Assembly (NCBI GenBank): GCA_033557465.1
Contig: CM066031.1
Location: forward strand, 1,444,170,163-1,444,234,162
Reading direction: 5' to 3'
DNA length: 64,000 nucleotides
DNA from: Ichthyophis bannanicus
Taxonomy: Eukaryota; Chordata; Amphibia; Gymnophiona; Ichthyophiidae
Shown here: positions 12,263-21,555 of the stretch, piece after piece
How positions within the stretch are numbered: the stretch's first letter is position 1
Layout of the letters: each line of letters starts with the position of its first letter
The notes under the pieces: model-generated
The model's database searches: none
What the model saw: only the letters and a program-made list of their open reading frames with translations
What the model was told of the DNA's origin: nothing
Translations under genes and position numbers: made by a program

Positions 12263-12520
12263 GGGTGGATTGGAAAACAGCAAGAGCAGCATATTCCATA
12301 CCAGCAGGGGTGCTGGGGACCCACTTTATTGGACTTTCTGGGCAAGTAGGGGTAGGGAAGATGTTTTAGACTGCTGGGCCACACACACTCATATCACCAA
12401 TGGGTCTAACATACCATTTTGGGCACGTTTCACAGCCCCTGGGGGTGGGGCAGATGTTTTACCCTGCAACCGCAGACCCCATCATACCAGCAGGATGTTT
12501 AGAAAACCTCCTTAGTCAGA
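12263..12520 (-). repeat. Diverged flanking units of the minisatellite
   Basis: Three weaker unit-like segments follow the array, with 'ctgggggtaggg', 'ctgggcaagtaggggtaggg' and 'cccctgggggtggggcagatgtttt', each followed by 'catatcacc' or 'catcatacca'. This gradient of decay at an array edge is usual for minisatellites. It marks the older margin on the side of the Myb-like exon. Confidence 0.6.
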
Positions 12521-12789
12521 TCTATAGGCTTCCTGTGTTACGGTGTGTTGTAGCACATCAACAACAGCAGCTGCCATGACACCAGGATGGCATGAGGAAC
12601 TCTGTGATCACGTCCTTAGCCCCCTGGGTACAGGGCAAACCACTCAGATGTGGTATCTGGACAATATGGCATGTGGGTTACCTGATACACATAACTGAGA
12701 TGACTACCTACACACAGCAGCATGCACAGCTACAATCAACACTGGACATATATATATATGGATCTACTGACCTATCCCCATACACTTAC
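12521..12789. other. Putative intron of the Myb/SANT-like gene
   Basis: This lies directly downstream, on the minus strand, of the consensus donor at 12789. A short TATATATATATG run occurs near 12749-12760. I see no coding motif. Together with the minisatellite it would be intronic if the gene continues to lower coordinates. Confidence 0.4.
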
Positions 12790-12792
12790 CTC
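12784..12792 (-). other. Consensus 5' splice donor GAG|GTAAGT
   Basis: On the minus strand the last codon GAG (12792-12790) is followed by GTAAGT from 12789 to 12784. This matches the vertebrate donor consensus at every position from +1 to +6. It ends the Myb-like exon in phase 0. Confidence 0.7.
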
Positions 12793-12975
12793 ACGTGGGT
12801 AGTCTGCCACACGGTTATAGCTCCTTGTGAGCCTTTCCCATGCCCTCCGCACCTTCATCTGGTCCTGCCTCCTGGATGAGACTGGGAACAGCTTGTGCTG
12901 CCTCACAGCGATCAGTTGTGCCAGGCAGCGTAGCTCCCGGGAGTTGAAAGCAGGCTTCCTGGATCTTGTGGCCAT
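12790..12975 (-). CDS. Myb/SANT-like DNA-binding domain, first exon
   Basis: It starts at ATG 12975 and encodes exactly 62 codons, ending ...DYPRE immediately before GTAAGT. The order is a short basic start (MATRSRKPAF), then a helix with REL and LAQLIAVRQHKLF, a basic linker (SSRRQDQMKVRR), then AWERLTRSYNRVADYPRE. This is the layout of the Myb/SANT-like domain in the accessory DNA-binding protein of PIF/Harbinger transposons and related host proteins: a conserved F near the start, a mid-helix LLF-type core, and K/R...W..I...N. The intron would be phase 0. No transposase or second exon is visible nearby. It could be a relic of an autonomous transposon or a captured host exon. The family call rests on pattern only. 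Confidence 0.6.
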
Positions 12976-13111
12976 ATTAACACTGTCTCAAATGAGGAAC
13001 GCACGCACGATGCAACGTGCGCAGCACACCACCTGCGCATGCGCGCCACATGCAGTTGTGCCCACGCCGCGCGCATCTGTTTGCCGCACAAGCTATGGTG
13101 TCGCCTAACAA

Positions 13112-13119
13112 TATTTATA
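13112..13119 (-). promoter_or_regulatory. Possible TATA box for the Myb-like exon
   Basis: TATAAATA on the minus strand lies about 137 bases upstream of the ATG at 12975. The stretch between them is GC-rich with several GCGC and CGTG words. Position and sequence suit a core promoter. There is no transcript evidence. Confidence 0.4.
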
Positions 13120-13199
13120 CAGATCTATGATGCAGACAGACATTGCACTGATGTGTCTGACATTTAAAAACACAATTAGATGTTTTTCTTGTTGTTTAC

Positions 13200-13262
13200 A
13201 CACTTGGGTCTCGAACCCACCACCACTGGTTCCTAGGGTACTGTTGGAACCAGTGTGCTATG
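13200..13262 (-). repeat. tRNA-like module with the best pol III boxes in the window
   Basis: On the minus strand the A box is TAGCACACTGG and the B box is GGTTCGAGACC, 43 bases apart, both close to consensus. It lies about 80 bp upstream of the possible TATA box of the Myb-like exon. It differs from T1, T2 and T3. GGAACCAGTGG and CCACTGGTTCC form a nearby palindrome. No convincing acceptor stem or CCA context supports a genuine tRNA. Confidence 0.55.
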
Positions 13263-13305
13263 TGTTTTCACATAGCAATGACTGACAAAACAGTTACACC
13301 AAGGA

Positions 13306-13369
13306 GTCCTGATAGCCCATCAACGTGGGCTGTCATTCACCCTTCTGATATGGGGTTGTGTGTGCCTAT
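13306..13369 (+). repeat. Single inverted unit of the 93-bp minisatellite
   Basis: The sequence 'gtcctgatagcccatcaacgtgggctgtcat' followed by 'ctgatatggggttgtgtgtgcctat' is the reverse complement of most of one minisatellite unit. It ends exactly where the TIR of the next element begins. The Myb-like exon therefore sits between an array in one orientation and a unit in the other. Confidence 0.7.
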
Positions 13370-13575
13370 GGGGTATGTTCATTAATCCATCTTAATGTGA
13401 ATCCAGCAATGATATGCAGGATGCCATAAGTGTGGGGGGGGGGGGAGAAGGGGGCCTTCTGGCATAAACGTTTGACTCATGCAATAGGTTATGTACCGCA
13501 CATTATGACACGATGGAGGTACGTGTACCACATTAGTATGTGTTAATCGTAGGCATGTGTGCTGGCATACAGATC

Positions 13576-14048
13576 TACTGGCAAAGGTGTAGCACATTGG
13601 TTGACAAATTACCTGATGGTACAGGGTTTATGGGTTCAATGCCACATTGCGGCTTTTGCATATGACTGCCTGAGACATGACCCTTTAATATCTGCAGTGC
13701 TTTGTGCGGCATTTGGTTTTTTTAAAATTGTGCTGCCAGCAAACACACCCTTCCATTGGCATAACCTAAGGTGCCACATCATGCACCCTATGCGGCACTC
13801 CTGAGGACACATAATAAGGTGCACTGTCCAACACTGCACCTTATAATGTTCCCTTTGAGGCACCTTATAGGGCGCTTTGGAGGCACCTTCAGGCTACAGC
13901 ACTGAGGGTGTTGTTGGTGGCAGCACCAATTTAAATTAAAAAAATAAAAAAGAGACAGCCCTATCACATAACCCCACTGTGGTATCAAACCCATGACCTC
14001 TGGCTCCACAGGCAGTGCAATCACCCGTGGGCTACATCTCCATAGCTG
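13576..14048. repeat. T1 (13576-13645, +) and T2 (13982-14048, -) tRNA-like modules
   Basis: T1 has TAGCACATTGG and GGGTTCAATGCC. T2 on the minus strand has TAGCCCACGGG and GGGTTTGATACC. Between them is a decayed accordion (about 13755-13885). The pair faces inward, as in the copy at 30240, and is among the most diverged in the window. Confidence 0.6.
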
Positions 14049-16035
14049 CTAAAACAGCTCCTGGCTGGCTACAGTTGGACTGCAGCCCACCACACGACCT
14101 GTCTGCTGTGGTTGGCAGGATAGGGTTAAACCCCACATACCCATGATGCACTGCACATGCAAATCAGCAGTCTAAAGATAAACACAGGATGGGGTATGCA
14201 CCCCCACACCACCTCAGGCTGGTAGGGAGTACTGAGCATGTGTGTTACTGGCACAGATAGATACTGACCGTCACATTGTGCGGGTCCTGTGCTCACCCTG
14301 AGGGTGAGGTGGGCCACCCAGCACCATGTCCACAGCACGTGGCTTAGCTGAGATAGGCTATGGTGTGAGTCCCCATCAGTGCCAGTGTGTGATGGGTTGG
14401 TCTTTTAGTTACACTGCCACATACACCTGTGTCCATATTTGATTTCTCAGTCAAGTTTAGCCCTTGAGCACTTTGATGCACCCAGAATAGTGCATATCCT
14501 GTGTGGGTGCCATGGCCACATGATTTATGTGACGGGAGTGCCAGGACGGGCTGGCTCTTTGGACCCATAGGCGGATGATGTATTACCACCCAAACAGCCC
14601 TCTGGAGCTCAGGATCTCCCACCAACAGATCCATATTCTACATCATTGTAATGATGATGGTAGAGGGGACCATCAACCTCAGTTCAGCTGGGGGACAGAC
14701 AACATACAGGGCAGTCCATGCATTTCTGTACACATCCATACGGTGATAGCAGACAGACAGGGGTCCTGGAAATGTTCAGCTGCCCACCACCACTATCTGA
14801 CATTCTCCAGCAGCAAGCACAGTGAATCTGCAGCCGCTGCACCCTGCAAGGTATTCCAGCCTCACACATACTAACTGCAAAGAGTTTGCTAGCTAGTCCA
14901 TATTACTGGAAGAAATGTGTGCGCACCCACCAAGCAGATAAGTTAGTGATTGGGCCCCAAAAAAGGCAGCCTATAGATATCACTTAAAAGAGATGTTATT
15001 AGCACTAGGGGGGACCTAGCCATGCCATGGTGACTGCTCAGTCAGGGTGAGAGTGACCTCCCAGCAGGACATGCTGTGGCAACCCTGTCCATGCAGGTGA
15101 TGGCCGGCCACTACAATGTCCCAGCCATTGCCCTATGCTCATGCATCCTGCCCAGGCCACCCTGGCGGAGCTATACCCACAGTACCTTGCTCCTCATTAT
15201 GCACATTGGCAAGCTAACACTGGACACAGTGCAAACAGTGTGGGCTGAGTAAGGTGTTGCAAACACCACACACTGGATGGCCAGACACACACTCCCACAC
15301 CTATGCCAGCATTGCGCTACTATAGAGAGTTTTTGCAGTCCAGGCCAACTCAACAATCCTGAACACAGCACACGCATGGCTATGGTATGCAATACTGTTG
15401 GGGTCACTCCCCAGGGTGGTGAACACTGTCAGACACCAGACCTGAAACACACTCCACAGACATCAGAGATATTGGTATGATACAGTTCACTGAGCATATT
15501 GTGGTTAACTTAGGGATTGCTATCTGCCAGTAATCATGGCAACCTTTTGATATATGTGTACCATATTCCCAGGTTTATGGGGGCATTGATGAGGTATGCA
15601 CGTACTAGTATTGTGAGATGTACGCAAGGCCCAATATCCTGTCTCTCCTTGGGCTTTCCATAAAGGAGCCTGTGGGTGCTGTTCTTTCTGCTCCTGTTGG
15701 CCGCTGCTCAACAGTGGACCAAACACTGTTAATGTTTTCTTGCTGTCCCTAATGAATATGCATGAGTTACATCTGCATACCATGGAGGCAGCACGTGGAA
15801 ATGAAGCACACACATCTTTATTAGATACAGCATATATGTGAATGATTTATAGCACTCCAGGACTGCATTTGGGGGACTCTGCTCTAGGTAATGCGCATGT
15901 TTCTGGTGTCTGTGCTCTGTAGGGTAAAATGTCAATGTTTTGGGCATGTTTACTTTATCTGCACTAAAGGTTCTGTCTGTATTATCACATTTTTGTGGTG
16001 GGTAAAATGTGGGGACTGGGATGGCAGGAGCCCCA

Positions 16036-17312
16036 GCTGGAACTTGAACCTGGGACCTTCTGCTCCTGAAGGCACTGGCTGTGTGCACTGTACCACTGTC
16101 TTGGCACAGAAACAGTGCATTCCCTGGGGAGTCCATGGCTGTTCGTCAGGCAGGGTCTGTCTATTGCAGTGCACGGCACACACATGAAGGAGACACTGCC
16201 CCCTCCACCACCAGTACCCCTCTGCCACCATGCTGACATGCCGTTCTGCTGGTGGTTCGGGTGGTGCACAGTCTCAGGCCATCGAGTGTGTGGGTAGGTG
16301 GCTGCCTATGGTGCGGGTTCAGGGGTAGGGGTGCCTGCATAGATGTCCATGCTTCCCCCCCAGCACCTCCTGCCACTGCTCTGTGCCCTTGGAGGCCAAT
16401 ACTGGCAACAGTGCTGGCAGTGTGGGCTGTGGGGGGTGTTTGCAACACCACACACTGGATAGCAGATACAGACTCCCACACCTATGCCAGCATTGTAGAA
16501 CTGTAGGGGTGTTTAGCAGCCCTGGCCACCGCTCCAGTCCTGGGCACAGTGCAGGCATGGCTATTGCACGCAATACTGTTGGGGTCACTCCCCAGGGTGG
16601 TAAACACTGTCAGACACAAGACCTGTAGCACACTCTACAGACATCAGAAAGGTTGCCATGATGCAGCTCACTCAAATTGTACTTAACCTCGGAATTGCTA
16701 TCTGCCAGTTATCATAGCAACCTTTTGATAGCTGTGTACTGTATTCCCTGGTTTAGGGTGGCATTGCTAAGGTATGCAGGTGTTAGTATTGGGAGATGCA
16801 CGCAGAGCCCAATGTCCTGCCTCTCCAGGAGGCATTGGATAATGGAGCGTGTGGGTGACGGTTTGTCTGGCCCTGTTGGCTGCTGCTTTACGGCAGAGGT
16901 TCCCAACCCCGGTCCTGGTGTGCGCAACACTGTTCGGGTTTTCATGCTGTCCCTCATGAATATGCATGGAATACATCTGCATACCATGGGGGCGGCGCCT
17001 AGAAATGCAGCACAGGCATCTTTATTAGAGGCAGCATAAAACCTGAATGGTGTTTGGCACTCCAGGACTGCATTTGGGATACTCTGTTCTGGGTAATGTG
17101 CCTGTTTCTGGTGTCTGTGCTCTGTTGGGTAAAACGTAGGTGTTTTGGCCATGTTTACGTCATCTGCAATAAATGTTCTGTCTGTAGTAGCACGTTTCAG
17201 TTGTGGGTAAAATATGGGGACTGGGTTGGCAGGCACCATAGCTGGGACTTGAACCTGTGAGTGTCTGCTCCTGAACACACTGGCTGTGTTCACGGCACTA
17301 CACTGTGGTCGC
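16036..17312 (-). repeat. Two T3 tRNA-like modules (16036-16108 and 17238-17312)
   Basis: On the minus strand each has GTGCAGTGCACACAG-type or related A-box sequence and a B-box-like GGTTCAAGTCCC or GGTTCAAGTTCC. They lie in the two copies of the duplicated segment and are about 1.2 kb apart. Confidence 0.55.
16894..17086 (+). repeat. 193-bp hAT-like core
   Basis: It begins CAGAGGTTCCCAACCCC and ends with the inverted 'ctccaggactgcatttgggatactctg'. It contains 'tcatgaatatgcatg' and 'acatctgcataccatgg'. The TIR style (CAG..GGTTC.CAA.) resembles hAT MITEs. The same 193-bp length recurs at 22980, 32605 and 48068, so it belongs to the TIR family rather than being a new insertion here. Confidence 0.65.
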
Positions 17313-17373
17313 AGAAATGGTGCAGTCCCTGGAGATACCATGCTTGTTTGTCAGACAGAGCCTGTCTGTTGCA

Positions 17374-17627
17374 GAACTTCCAGGGTAGCATTCTCCGAAA
17401 TGCTTCCTGTTCCACGCGCAGGACCCAAAAGGCAGGCAGAGCTCCGGAGTCTCAATGCGTGGATGAGACAATAGTGCAGAGATGAGGGTTTTGGATTTGT
17501 TAGGAACTGGGGAACATTCTGGGGAAAGGAGGGGCTCTTCCGAAGGAATGGGCTTCACCTTAACCGGGATGGAACCAGGCTGCTGGCATTAACCTTTAAA
17601 AAGGAGATAGAGCAGCTTTTAAACTAG
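17374..17627 (+). pseudogene. CR1 ORF1, C-terminal end
   Basis: The frame 17481-17627 encodes 48 residues ending LTFKKEIEQLLN and carries RNGLHLNRDGTRLLA. GLHLN..G is the C-terminal block of the SGNH/esterase-like domain found in ORF1 of many CR1 LINEs. The usual aspartate before GLHLN is asparagine here, which is likely a missense loss. Upstream (17374-17480) the frame is disrupted. ORF2 starts 36 bp after the stop. Confidence 0.6.
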
Positions 17628-17662
17628 ATATTAGGGGAAAGCCGACAGTCGCTCAAGAGCGG

Positions 17663-19885
17663 ATGGTTCGGAAGAATGTATCCTTGAAGGATACTACCAA
17701 AAGCAGAGAGGTTCCACAAAAGAGTAAAGTAGCCCAAATGCCCTCAAGTATGGAGCAGACAGAGCTTAAAGATCCCAATTTACCCATGTCTAACAATAGC
17801 CAAATTAACATGAATAAAATACATTCTCTAAAATGCTTGTATGCAAATGCTAGAAGTCTAAAGAATAAGATGGGAGAGTTAGAATATATAGCACTAAATG
17901 AAAGGTTAGATATGATTGGAATATCAGAGACATGGTGGAAGGAGGACAACCAGTGGGACACTGTGATACCTGGGTACAAACTATATCGTAATGATAGAGC
18001 TGATCAAATTGGTGGAGGGGTTGCGCTCTATGTTAGAGAGGGCATTGACTCAGAAAGGATTAAAGTTTTGCAGGAAACAAAATCTGCTGTAGAATCTATA
18101 TGGATTGAAATTCCATATAAAAGGGGGAAGTCAATGGCAGTGGGGGTGTACTATCGAGCGCCTGGCCAGAATGAACAAATGGATGATGAAATGCTCAAAG
18201 AAATCAAGGAAGCTAACAAAAGTTACAGCGCAGTAATAATAATGGGTGATTTCAATTACCCCGGTATCGATTTCAATTACCCCGGTGTCACGTCAGGACA
18301 TGCTAGGGAGATAAAGTTCCTTGATGAAATAAATGATTGCTTCTTGGAGCAGCTGGTTCATGAACCGACCAGAGGGGAAGCCATATTAGACCTAGTCCTT
18401 AGTGGAACACCAGATCTAGTGCAAGAGATAAGGGTGTTGGGGCCACTTGGCAATAGTGATCATAGCATGATCGCCTTTGATTTAATTAGTGGAGGAGGGA
18501 TAGTAAGGAAATCCACAGTACTACCTTTTAACTTTCGAAAGGGAGACTATGATAAAATGAGGAAAACAGTTAAGAAAAAACTAAAAGGAGCAGTTGCGAC
18601 GGTTAAAGACGTACATCAAGCTTGGGTGTTGTTGAAAAATACTATCTTGGAAGCCCAGACCAGCTGTATTCCACACTTTAAGAAAAGTGGAAGGAAGTAC
18701 AAAAAACTGCCAGCATGGTTTAAAGGTGAGGTCAGAGAGGCTGTTGTTGCCAAAAAAGCATCTTTCAGGAAATGGAAAAAAAGAGCCAAACGACGAAACC
18801 TGGAAACAGCACAAGCACTGGCAAGTCAAATGCAAGGCGTTGATAAGGCAGGCAAAGGGAGAATTTGAGAAGAAGCTTGCTGCGGAAGCAAAAACGTGAA
18901 ATAAAGACCTTTTCAAGTACATTCGTAGCAAAAAACCTGTGAGAGAGTCAGTTGGTCCATTAGATGATAAAGGGGTTAAAGGAGCACTAAGAGGCGACAA
19001 GGCGATAGCGGAGAGACTGAATGAATTCTTTTCTTCGGTCTTTACTGAGGAAGATGTAGGGATGTTACCCATGACTGAAGTGGTATTTAAAGGTGCGGAA
19101 GAATTGAAGGAAATATCGATACATCGGCAAGATGTCTTACAACTATTAGATAAACTGAAGAGTAGCAAATCACCTGGGCCGGATGGTATACATCCAAGGG
19201 TGTTGATAGAACTGAAATATGAGATTGCAGAACTGCTATCAGTAATCTGTGAACTATCATTAAAATCATCTCTAATACCTGAAGATTGGAGGATCGCCAA
19301 TGTAACACCAATTTTTAAAAAGGGTTCCAGGGGTGATCCGGGAAACTACAGACCGGTGAGCCTGACGTCAGTACCGGGAAAAATGGTAGAAACCATCATA
19401 AAGAATAAAATTACTCAGCATGTAGATAGTCACAACCTAATAGGAGACAGCCAACATGGCTTTAGACAAGGAAGATCTTGTCTTACTAATCTGTTATGTT
19501 TTTTTGAAAGAGTGAATAAACAGGTGGACAAAGGTGAGTCGGTTGATATTGTGTATCTGGACTTTCAGAAAGCCTTTGACAAGGTCCCTCATCAGAGACT
19601 TTTGGCAAAACTAAAGAGTCATGGGATAGGAGGCAGTGTACTATTGTGGATCAGGAACTGGTTAAAAGATAGAAAGCAGAGAGTAGGGCTAAATGGCCAA
19701 TTTTCCCAATGGAGAAAGGTGAATAGTGGTGTACCCCAGGGATCTGTGCTGGGTCCGCTGCTTTTTGACATATTCATAAATGACCTGGAAAGTGGATTAA
19801 CGAGTGAGGTTATCAAATTTGCAGATGACACAAAACTATTTAAAGTTGTTAAAACCCAAGAGGATTGTGAAAAATTATCAAAATG
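17663..19885 (+). pseudogene. CR1 ORF2: endonuclease plus truncated reverse transcriptase
   Basis: The endonuclease starts at ATG 17663. It has NARSLKNKMGELE, ISETWW, GDFNYPGID and NSDHSMI, the catalytic series of APE-type LINE endonucleases. RT begins near SPGPDGIHPRVL (about 19170). It includes DWRIANVTPIFKKG, VYLDFQKAFDKV (motif A), GVPQGSVLGPLLFD and FADD at 19818-19829. Lesions are a +1 A in an A run near 18776-18782, and a CGA-to-TGA stop at 18897-18899. A local duplication near 18250-18289 repeats FNYPG and replaces WVSV of the sister copy. The thumb and 3' UTR are absent. Confidence 0.88.
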
Positions 19886-20648
19886 CCCAGTTCTGGGTGC
19901 ACGCATTTCCACCAGGAACATGCACTATGGACTAGCTAGCAGACTGTCTGCAGCTGGTATGTGTCTTGATGGACTGCCTTGCAGGGTGCAGTGGCTGAAG
20001 GCTTGCTGCAGGAGAATATCAGATAGTGGTGGGGGGCAGCTTAGCATATCCAGGCCTAATGTCTGTCTGTTATTGCGTTATGGATGTGTACAGAGCTGCA
20101 TTGTCCTGTAGGGTGTTCCCCAGCAGGACTGGGGTTGATAGTCTCCTCTACTGCCACCTTTGCAGGGAGGTAGAATGTGGATCTGTTGAAGGAAGACCTG
20201 TTTACTCCTCTCAGCCCTGGAAGAGGGTGGTGGTACATAATCCTCCTTGGAGTCCAGAGGGGCTAAACCTGGCTGCGACATGCAGATATATCCAAGGTGT
20301 GCCTGCAGAAACTACCTATTTCACACATTGGACCTGCTGCATGGCCTATCTCTGCTGTGGACCTGGTGCTGGGCGCCCCACCTCACCCTCAGGGTGAGTG
20401 CAGTACCTGCACAATGTGACGGTGTGTAGCTACTCTGTGCCAGTACCACACACGGTCAGTTCCCCCTACCAGGCCGAGGTGCTTTGGGGGTGCATACCCC
20501 ATCTTGTGATCATCTGTAGACTGCTGATTTGCATGTGCAATGCATCATGGGTATGGGTGGGTTAACCCTATCCTGGTGACCACAGCAGACTGTTTGTGTG
20601 GTGACGTGCAGTCCTTCTGCAGCCAGCCAGGGGTTTGCTTGCAGCCAT
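19886..20648 (-). repeat. TIR-family interior between CR1 and T2
   Basis: This is the reverse complement of about 31010-31760 in the complete copy. It contains 'cccagttctgggtgca', 'cagcaggactggggttga' and the octamer-like ATTTGCAT near 20526-20533. It does not encode a recognisable protein. The open frame that runs into it from the CR1 is fusion read-through. Confidence 0.7.
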
Positions 20649-21214
20649 GGAGCTGTAGCCCACTGGTTATTTCACTACTTGTGGAACCAGAGGTCATGGG
20701 TTCAAACCCACAGTAGGGGTTCTTTGATAGGGCTGTCTAAAGCATTGTCTTTTTTTAATGTACATTAGTGCTGCCAGCAAAACACCCTCAGGGTACTGTA
20801 ACCATAAGGTGCCTCAGAAGGCGCCCTATAAGGCGCCTTATAGGGCACCCTATAAAGCGCCTTCTGAGGCACCTTATGGTTACAGTCCATATAAGGTGCC
20901 TTATAAGGTGTCCTATGGAGTGCCTTATAGGGTGCCCTATAGAGGACATTATAGGGTGCCGTGGCGGACAGTGCACTTTATAATGTGCCCTATGGGGTGC
21001 CTTATAGGGTGCCTTATGTGGCACCTTAGGTTACGGCACGTGAGGGCGTGTTTGCTGGCAGCAATTAATAATATACAAATAAAATGCCTCAGGAAACAAT
21101 ACTTATGTGTCACAGCTGATGCCTCAGCCAGCCTTATGCATTAGGCACACTGGGGGGTTGAACTCATGACCCCTGTATCATCAGTCAGTGTGTTAACCAT
21201 TGTGCTACACTTCT
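20649..21214. repeat. T2 (20649-20720, +) and T1 (21148-21214, -) tRNA-like modules
   Basis: T2 has TAGCCCACTGG at 20656 and GGGTTCAAACC at 20698, 43 bases apart counted to GGTTC. T1 on the minus strand has TAGCACAATGG (21197-21207) and GAGTTCAACCC (21156-21166). The two face each other across the accordion. Confidence 0.65.
20796..20885. repeat. 90-bp near-perfect hairpin in the accordion
   Basis: Two 29-base arms (starting CTGTAACCATAAGGTGCC) pair perfectly around a 32-base loop that itself contains the 18-base palindrome CTATAAGGCGCCTTATAG (20825-20842). Further CCTTATAAGG-like words continue to about 21030. Translation of this stretch yields artefactual APYK repeats. Confidence 0.85.
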
Positions 21215-21422
21215 GTTTCTATGTTTGGATGTCTGTGCACCTACTTAATATTACCGCTCGGTAACGCGCTTAGCGGCGCTTCGCACGATCATGTGCGCAG
21301 CAGCGCGTGTTATTGCGCGATACTCCCATTTTGCTGCTTTAAGACTGAAACGCCCACTGCTTTTATGGCAGCCTGCACACTATTGCCAGGCGCACATTAA
21401 GACGGTTTAGTAAACATACCGC

Positions 21423-21555
21423 ATAGTGTACATGGATTTTCAGAAAGCATTTGACAAAGTCCCCCATGACTGATTCTTTGGGAAATTAAAAAGTCATGGG
21501 ATAGGAGGTAATGTACTATTGTGGATCAGGAACTGATTAAAAGCTAGAATACAAA
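21423..21555 (+). mobile_element. CR1 fragment between two TIR elements
   Basis: It encodes the RT motif A region (VYMDFQKAFDKVPHD) and 'aaaaagtcatgggataggaggtaatgtactattgtggatcagg'. It is interrupted at 21555 by a TIR element and continues at 24821 in register with the CR1 consensus. It may belong with 1918-2765. Confidence 0.8.

Larger units (their letters stand above)
17374..19885 (+). mobile_element. CR1 LINE, lacking its 3' end
   Basis: It contains the end of ORF1, then endonuclease and most of the reverse transcriptase. It then stops in mid-RT at '...ggattgtgaaaaatt' (about 19880), where TIR-element sequence ('cccagttctgggtgca') takes over. CR1 elements are normally truncated at the 5' end, so loss of the 3' end is unusual. 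It must result from later recombination or from an alternative 3' end. The copy at 36016-38290 ends at the same CR1 position. Confidence 0.85.
13370..21422. mobile_element. Chimeric TIR element with A-type ends on both sides
   Basis: The left end (13370) is a degenerate GGGGTATGTT followed by 'catcttaatgtg', T1, accordion and T2, in the same order as the complete copy at 30240. The right end (to 21422) is a better-preserved A end in opposite orientation. Complete copies have one A and one B end, so this is not a simple copy. The middle is a CR1 (17374-19885). Left of it, element sequence reaches the point equivalent to about 33080 of the complete copy. Right of it, the point equivalent to about 31760, reversed. 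A 1.2-kb segment is also duplicated (about 15100-16350 and 16385-17373). Flanks (TAT and ATA) do not match. Confidence 0.65.

Noticed and set aside
10343..12299. Long minus-strand open frames with a 31-residue repeated peptide, suggesting a repetitive secreted or membrane protein
   Set aside because: The frame is open because the DNA repeat is 93 bp, a multiple of three. It ends at single-base losses, and there is no start context, signal peptide or flanking exon structure.
13200..13262. A functional tRNA gene
   Set aside because: Good A and B boxes, but no convincing acceptor stem or anticodon arm. The same reasoning applies to the T1, T2 and T3 modules.
20758..21144. Open frames rich in APYK/VPYK repeats, here and at 24180, 30516 and 50025
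   Set aside because: They are translations of the palindromic CCTTATAAGGCGCC accordion in the TIR element; both strands and several frames give similar peptides.
2766..21422. A single intact 18.6-kb transposon
   Set aside because: Both ends are A type, the flanking triplets differ (AAA and ATA), CR1 sequence is missing at the junction, and another A end lies inside at 13370. Kept only as a possibility in the findings.
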